From positions 41,043,291 through 41,107,290 of the forward strand of contig JANCRA010000003.1 of assembly GCA_024362935.1 (NCBI GenBank): DNA of 64,000 nucleotides. Reading direction: 5' to 3'. The notes under the pieces were generated by a model that did not search any database, was not told where the DNA came from, and worked only from the letters and a program-made list of their open reading frames with translations. Below, one piece after another: positions 54,401 through 63,400 of this stretch (positions within the stretch are counted from its first letter, which is position 1; each line of letters opens with the position of its first letter). The translations under genes were made by a program, and so were the position numbers. This DNA comes from Setophaga petechia (lineage: Eukaryota > Chordata > Aves > Passeriformes > Parulidae).

Positions 54401-57400
54401 TGGACACTCTGATGTCATCCAGAGGACACCTGGAGGAAAAATGCCATTCCAAGTCCGTTCCATGGGCATCTACCTGGTGGTTGATACTACTGTTGGTCTG
54501 ATACTCATGTGGGACAAGAAAACCAGTATATTCATCAAACTTAGTCCCAGCTTTCAGGTATACTTTAAAAGTGAAAACATGAATAAAATGACTTCTGTAA
54601 CATAGTCATATTATCTCTCAAAGAAAGAGGGTGGAAATTTAGGCTGTAAACCAGAAGAGCAGGAATCACATATTATTATCATCCTTGTTGTGTTGACTTA
54701 AATTGTGTACTATGCATTATCCTTAAATTACATTATTCAGCAATGGCATAACAGCAACTTTATCAGTAGCTTTCTTCATGGAAAACCCTCACTGAAGAGA
54801 CATATTTAGGATCAGCTAAAACAAAATAGCTCAGTACTTAGAACAAAACCATCAGTCTACTTCTTCTTTCTAGCAACTAGCTAGAGACATCTCTTCCTGA
54901 AAAGTGTTTTATGAAAATGTCCAACACTGTTACTAAATAGGCATTGATAATCTTATATAAGATGGATACATAAGAGTTGTCCTGAGGTCTGCTACTCACA
55001 GATACTAAGAAAGTGTACCTTACTGATCTTTGTCATTTTGTTTGTTTATCCTGATGCAGGGCCATGTCTGCGGACTTTGTGGAAACTATGATGGCAATGG
55101 AAATAATGACTTCACTACTCGCAGTCAGTCTGTGGTAGGAAATGTGCTGGAGTTTGCCAATAGCTGGAAAGTATCTTCTAGCTGCCCAAATGCCAATCGT
55201 ACACAGGATCCATGCACTGCAAATCCATACAGGAAAGCCTGGGCACAGAAGCAATGCAGCATCATCACCAGTGAAGTGTTTGCGAAGTGTCACTCACAGG
55301 TATGACAAAAAATTTAGTCTTGAATTCTTGACAAAATGATTACATCCATTTTTATGTGGAATAGATTAAAAAATACTCTAAAGTACATTTTGGCATGCTT
55401 GACAAAGTGAAGTTCGACCAAGTTCCTGCACAGAAATACTTTCACTTTCATTTTCTCAGCTTTTGTCTTGAGCAAGTACAGTAAAGAAATTTACTGTTTT
55501 GGTTGGTTAGCTTGTTTGTTTTAATTGAAGGAGCAAGAGCAGATGAATCTCAAGATACATTTATTTGCTAACAGCATAATTTTCTACTAATACAAATATC
55601 AACCACCTAATATGTATGACTCTCTACTAGCTTATAGTAATTAGCAGTATTTTGCAAATGTCCTCAAGACCAAACAGTTCTTAATATTGCAGCTTACTAG
55701 CAATAGCGTTATTCTACATTTTCCTCTTGATTTCTCAAAGCATTCTTATTATTTCTTCCTTTCTTAGCTTTCTCTCATACAGACCTATGAGTTTCATATA
55801 TCTTATTCAGCTATTTTAGGATAATGCAAAGAGGACAAGGGCAGGAAAACTTGAATGTTTTCTCTATCAGGTTGAACCAAATGAATATTACCAAGCATGT
55901 GTGGATGATGCTTGTGCCTGTGACACTGGAGGAGACTGTGAATGTTTCTGCACAGCAGTAGCTGCCTATGCTCAAGCATGTAATGAGCTAGACATCTGCA
56001 TATCATGGAGAACCCCATCCATTTGTCGTGAGTTTCAACCCACTGCTTTTTTAAGGGGTTCAGAGAGAAAGAAAACAGAAGGGGGGAAAGAAAAAGGAAA
56101 CAAAGTAGAACAAGAAAGGAAGGATAAAATTGTATTTCTAAGAGACACAGCTGTACGCTTAAAAAAACAAACACCCGAAAAAAACCCCAGCAAAGCAGAT
56201 TGTCTTCTACTGATTTCCCCAACTATCTTGGTAAAATGAAACCACAGCTAATAATTTTACAAACAGTGTGATTAGTGTCTAATTAACTTGACAATCATGA
56301 TACATTACTGGTGAAATACGATATTTTATTACACTGCCATATGTCTACATCAGGTTCCTTGTAAATAAAAACTACTGTATGCTAGCTAAGGTCAGTGATT
56401 CAGTCAACTGATTTTTCATGTTTAATGTGTAACTCTGTTCTATGATGAATATATTTATTGGTGTTAAAACATTTTAGGAATTTAACAACTGTATTATATT
56501 AGCAATAAAACGAGATATTGTTCACAACCTATGAGGTTATGCTGATCCCATTGGATTTTTACCTAGAAAAATGGAAACAGTATAGAGCTAAAACATCACA
56601 GATATTTTTTTCTGGCATTTCTTCTTCTAGCTCTCTTCTGTGATTACTATAATCCACAAGGGGAATGTGAGTGGCACTACAAGCCATGTGGAGCACCTTG
56701 TATGAAGACCTGCAATAATCCAAGTGGGAAATGCCTTCATGAGATGAGGGGTTTGGAAGGTAAACATAATTATGCATATCTCATTCTACTTGAAAGGTTA
56801 AAATGCAGTATGGCGAACAAAATTAGTATTACTCAGTGTATGACATGTTTGTACTAGAAATTATAAGAAGAGATTTTCTAATTAGTATTGTATTCTCTAA
56901 CGGATTATGTACTTGTTTGGAATGAAGATGAGGACAAAATACTCCAAAGCATAATGTGCTATCAAAAGAATAGCAGTAAGAGGATCTGACATTCCACTTA
57001 TCATGTAACACATTTTGGGAAAATCAGATATGAGTGTAGACTTATTTATACTTATGAAAGGCCTACTGTCAACTTGACTCTCTTTTTATTGCAGGTTGCT
57101 ATCCACAATGTCCAAAGAATAAGCCCTATTTTGATGAGGAAACCATGACCTGTGTTTCTTATTGCGGTTGTTATGAAGATGGAAAAAATTACAAACCAGG
57201 AATGGAGATGCCTTCAAAGCAGAATTGTGAATCATGGTAGGATTAGAAAAGAATTTTAAAAATAGAGTTTAAAATTGTGGAACATGATTCATCATGTTAA
57301 ATTTGTTAATTACTAACAGCAACTAGGCCAGTCAGAGGCTGATGAGCAATGTCTAATTTTCTTCCCTTCCTAGGAAATGAAATTATAACATTAGTGAAAC

Positions 57401-60400
57401 ATTTTATCATCAAGAGATAATTTACTACTTATTTTGTATATCTATTAAAGTCCTTTAAAGTTATTATCATTATTAAATGAAGTGAAAACAAGCTAAAATA
57501 ATTTAGTTAGGGAATAGTCTGAGAATTTTTAAAAATATGTACCTGAACTCATTATGTGAAATTCATTAGAAGTGAGGAGCCAACTCGTCTACATTGTTTT
57601 GAGCTTCTTTCTGTTATTGTACTGATACTAGCATAGTTGCAACAGTCAGCACGTATTCTCACGCATTACCGATGACAAATGCTGCTAAGCCTTCTGTAAG
57701 GCTTAAGTACAGAGTTAGCAAATCCAATTGTGAAGCAGCTGACTTAAGATACCTTTAAAGTAGCTACACTTAAACATGGTAAGCAATCTGAATAGTAAAA
57801 TCCTAAACCAAAGCCCATTGGAGCTAAACCAATGTCCTTGGCAGATTCTGCACTTCATAGATGCCTTGGACTATACAATCTAGGCCATTAACAGCACTAA
57901 ACCCAATCTATTAAATACACGTCTTAATTTCAATTTATTCAGTGTATAGATGTCCTTAGTCCCTGTAAATAAATACATCAAGATTCAGTTCTTCACAGGT
58001 AAATTGCCCTTAAAGCCAGAATTCTTCTTGCATATTTTGGAAGCCTAATGGTAATTCACTGTGTGGGTTACCTCAACATCCATGGTAGCAATCCTTTGTA
58101 TATATCCTTTTAAATGCAAATGATACATTCACACAAAACTGTGGTTTTCTCCTCCAAGAACCAGACCAGTTGGGGAGATAAGATTTCAAATCATCCATCT
58201 TACATCTTTTGTCCTATTCCCAAAAGCACTGGTAGGGATGCTGCATGTTCTATATGCTGGCTCAAAGAAGAGCTATCTTTCTTGCCAGAGAACTTGTAGC
58301 CTGAATATAAATACCTAGCCTGGATTTGTATAGCAAAACTGACTGTCTAACTCACACAAGATAGGATCATTGTACATTTAAATACACAATGAATAGCAAA
58401 GGATTGATAGAAGAAAAATTATAACAAAAAAAATATGTCATGAACCAGTATGTCCACACTCATAACCTGTTCTTCTCTTTTTCAGCGAATGTACCATTCA
58501 TGGCAAAATATGCAGATATGATGAACATGGTATGTTGATGAAGTCATTTTGATATGAATAAGACACATTTAGGGTACTCTCTGTTTCAGGTAGCAAGGAA
58601 TAACATCCTGTTTTAATCTACAGAATGTGTCTGCATTTATGAGGGGCAGAAGTACAACTACAAAGATGTGGTCTACAACACTACAGACGGCACAGGATGG
58701 TGTATTGTTGCAACCTGTGGTCCCAATGGAACACTTCAAAGGTTTATGTATGATTGTCTAACTTCAACGTCACCCACAACAGCAACAACATTTCACTTCA
58801 GGTCTACACCACCTACCACCACTTCCACAGGTACATCCTTTATAGCCACTAAGATTGTATTCTCTTGTTTAGTGAGAAAAATATATTTTACAGTACTAAG
58901 TGGATTGCTCATATATTGGCACTGAGATAATGAAAATTTGGTTTATAGGATCCCTGTACAGCATTCTTCAGGTTGGGAATCTCAAATTACTCTGGGCATA
59001 TGTTGTTTTAAGAAATCAGTATTCAGTATAAAAGATATAAGTTTTGAAATTACAGAAAATACCAGCATTGCTGGAATTCAGTAGCTGTTTTCCATCTATT
59101 TCATAATAAGAGTTCACCTGCAAAACCTCTACAACCAATAAATGGTTTCTTCAGATCAGAGCTAAAATACAAAGTGTAGGAATGTTTGAAATAGAGGAAC
59201 AAAGACTGCTCTGCACTGAGTGAGGAGCAGCCAAGATTTGGAAGAAAAAAGTAGCAATGTATCTTGATGCATACTATAAAAGTTAGTCTTTCCACTGATT
59301 TCAATACATTTCAGAGAGACTAGTATACACTGAAACAAGACAGAACCAAAGCAAATACACTGAACCAAATGCAAAGCAATTGAGACTTGGGTTTTTTCCA
59401 GAGTGTATAAATTATACCTGAGCCTTATTTCAGTACCTTGTAACACATAATTAGTATTCTCTTGGAAAGTGGCAGTTCCAAGCATGTCAGTACATTAAAT
59501 TGCTGGGTGATGGATTTTCTTTTCTACAGTATACTAAAATAAACTGATGCACTACAGGAGCATAATGCAAGACAAATGACATTAGAAAAACTGTCAGCCT
59601 ATTTAAAACAAAAAAAAAGTTACAAAATTTTACATTTAACAACAACAAAAAAATAGTACCTACAGGAATTAATTCTTCATTTCATGATCTCCTCCTTTTC
59701 CTTTTCTCCTTTACAGTGTCACCAACTACATCAGTATGTGTTCATGAAGTCTGTAAGTGGTCCGAATGGTATGACGGGAGTCTACAAACCCCTGGCTATG
59801 ATGGGGGAGATTTTGAAACTTTCAATGATTTACGAGCAAAAGGTTATGAAGTTTGTGAAGCCCCAAAGGCTGTTGAATGCAGAGCAGAAAAGTTCCCTGA
59901 TATACCACTGAAAGACCTTGGCCAAAAAGTAGAATGCAGTACAACACGAGGGCTTATATGTTACAACAAGGATCAAATTTCAACAATGTGCAACAACTAC
60001 GAAATCAGAGTCCTCTGCTGTGTTTTTGTACCATGCTCCTCCACAACACCTTTCAGCACATCAACCCCAGTCACAACGCCAACTCCGACAGAAACATCTA
60101 CGGAAACAATGTATTCAGTAACTACTGAAAGTATATTGATACCGTCACCTACTGAAGAAACCACTGGAACCACAACACCTGTCACCACATCTCCTTCAAC
60201 AATTCCCCTTTGTTTCAAAGAAAAATGTTACTGGTCAAGATGGTATGATGTAAGTTACCCAGGGTCAGGCTATGATGATGGAGATTTTGATACGATTGAG
60301 AACATTGAAAATAGCGGATACAAAGTCTGCAACAATAGAAAAGATGTGGAATGTAGAGCAGTAAGGTTCCCGAATACACCATATCCTCTCCTAGAGCAGC

Positions 60401-63400
60401 ATATAACATGTAACACAGAAGAAGGCTTGAAATGTTACAATAAAGATCAACTGCCACCAATCTGCTACAATTATGAATTAAGATTTAAATGCTGCATCAA
60501 TATACCAGTGCCATGTGAAACAACGCCTGAAACTCTGAGTACAACAACACAACCAACTACAATGCCACCAAGTAAAATGTCCACACCAGAACCAATAACT
60601 CTAAGTTTGCAAACAAAACACAAGACAACAACTGAATACACAGTTGAACCAAAAACAGACTACATACACACTAGAATAACATCAAAACCAATGACGACAA
60701 CTCAAAAAAAACCTACTACACCACCAATGCTAAGCACCACAACCACAAAAACTACAACAACGCCCCGCACCACTCCCTGTGAACCCGAAGTGTGCACCTG
60801 GAGCGAATGGTTTGACGTCGACTTCCCCTCCTCAGGGCCCAACCAGGGAGACTTCGAAACCTACCAGCACATCCGCGCCGCCGGCAAGCAGGTCTGCCGG
60901 CAGCCAAAGCAGATCGAGTGCCGGGCGGAGGACTACCCCGACGTTGCTATCCAGCAGGTGGGGCAGGTCGTGCAGTGCGACGTCCACTTTGGACTGGTGT
61001 GCAAGAACGAGGACCAGACGGGCAAATTCAAGATGTGCCTCAACTACAAGATCCGCGTGCTCTGCTGCACCCCCAACTACAACTGCTCAATCCCCACAAT
61101 CCCCTTCATACCATCCAGCCCCACCACCAGCACCACGACCACGTCGATCCCGTCCTCCACCACCACGGTCACCACCTCCACCTCCACGCCATACATCCCC
61201 ACTACGACGAGTCCCACCTCCACAGAAATCATCACTTCCACCAGCACCACCATCCCCACGCCGACGACGTCTACCACAACTTCCTCCACCACCCCCTGTG
61301 AACCCGAAGTGTGCACCTGGAGCGAATGGTTTGACGTCGACTTCCCCTCCTCGGGGCCCAACCAGGGAGACTTTGAAACCTACCAGCACATCCGCGCCGC
61401 CGGCAAGCAGGTCTGCCGGCAGCCAAAGCAGATCGAGTGCCGGGCGGAGGACTACCCCGACGTTGCTATCCAGCAGGTGGGGCAGGTCGTGCAGTGCGAC
61501 GTCCACTTTGGACTGGTGTGCAAGAACGAGGACCAGACGGGCAAATTCAAGATGTGCCTCAACTACAAGATCCGCGTGCTCTGCTGCACCCCCAACTACA
61601 ACTGCTCAATCCCCGTCATACCATCCAGCCCCACCACCAGCACCACGACCACGTCGATCCCGTCCTCCACCACCACGGTCACCACCTCCACCTCCACGCC
61701 ATACATCCCCACTACGACGAGTCCCACCTCCACAGAAATCATCACTTCCACCAGCACCACCATCCCCACGCCGACGACGTCTACCACAACTTCCTCCACC
61801 ACCCCCTGTGAACCCGAAGTGTGCACCTGGAGCGAATGGTTTGACGTCGACTTCCCCTCCTCGGGGCCCAACCAGGGAGACTTTGAAACCTACCAGCACA
61901 TCCGCGCCGCCGGCAAGCAGGTCTGCCGGCAGCCAAAGCAGATCGAGTGCCGGGCGGAGGACTACCCCGACGTTGCTATCCAGCAGGTGGGGCAGGTCGT
62001 GCAGTGCGACGTCCACTTTGGACTGGTGTGCAAGAACGAGGACCAGACGGGCAAATTCAAGATGTGCCTCAACTACAAGATCCGCGTGCTCTGCTGCACC
62101 CCCAACTACAACTGCTCAATCCCCACAATCCCCTTCATACCATCCAGCCCCACCACCAGCACCACGACCACGTCGATCCCGTCCTCCACCACCACGGTCA
62201 CCACCTCCACCTCCACGCCATACATCCCCACTACGACGAGTCCCACCTCCACAGAAATCATCACTTCCACCAGCACCACCATCCCCACGCCGACGACGTC
62301 TACCACAACTTCCTCCACCACCCCCTGTGAACCCGAAGTGTGCACCTGGAGCGAATGGTTTGACGTCGACTTCCCCTCCTCGGGGCCCAACCAGGGAGAC
62401 TTTGAAACCTACCAGCACATCCGCGCCGCCGGCAAGCAGGTCTGCCGGCAGCCAAAGCAGATCGAGTGCCGGGCGGAGGACTACCCCGACGTTGCTATCC
62501 AGCAGGTGGGGCAGGTCGTGCAGTGCGACGTCCACTTTGGACTGGTGTGCAAGAACGAGGACCAGACGGGCAAATTCAAGATGTGCCTCAACTACAAGAT
62601 CCGCGTGCTCTGCTGCACCCCCAACTACAACTGCTCAATCCCCACAATCCCCTTCATACCATCCAGCCCCACCACCAGCACCACGACCACGTCGATCCCG
62701 TCCTCCACCACCACGGTCACCACCTCCACCTCCACGCCATACATCCCCACTACGACGAGTCCCACCTCCACAGAAATCATCACTTCCACCAGCACCACCA
62801 TCCCCACGCCGACGACGTCTACCACAACTTCCTCCACCACCCCCTGTGAACCCGAAGTGTGCACCTGGAGCGAATGGTTTGACGTCGACTTCCCCTCCTC
62901 GGGGCCCAACCAGGGAGACTTTGAAACCTACCAGCACATCCGCGCCGCCGGCAAGCAGGTCTGCCGGCAGCCAAAGCAGATCGAGTGCCGGGCGGAGGAC
63001 TACCCCGACGTTGCTATCCAGCAGGTGGGGCAGGTCGTGCAGTGCGACGTCCACTTTGGACTGGTGTGCAAGAACGAGGACCAGACGGGCAAATTCAAGA
63101 TGTGCCTCAACTACAAGATCCGCGTGCTCTGCTGCACCCCCAACTACAACTGCTCAATCCCCGTCATACCATCCAGCCCCACCACCAGCACCACGACCAC
63201 GTCGATCCCGTCCTCCACCACCACGGTCACCACCTCCACCTCCACGCCATACATCCCCACTACGACGAGTCCCACCTCCACAGAAATCATCACTTCCACC
63301 AGCACCACCATCCCCACGCCGACGACGTCTACCACAACTTCCTCCACCACCCCCTGTGAACCCGAAGTGTGCACCTGGAGCGAATGGTTTGACGTCGACT

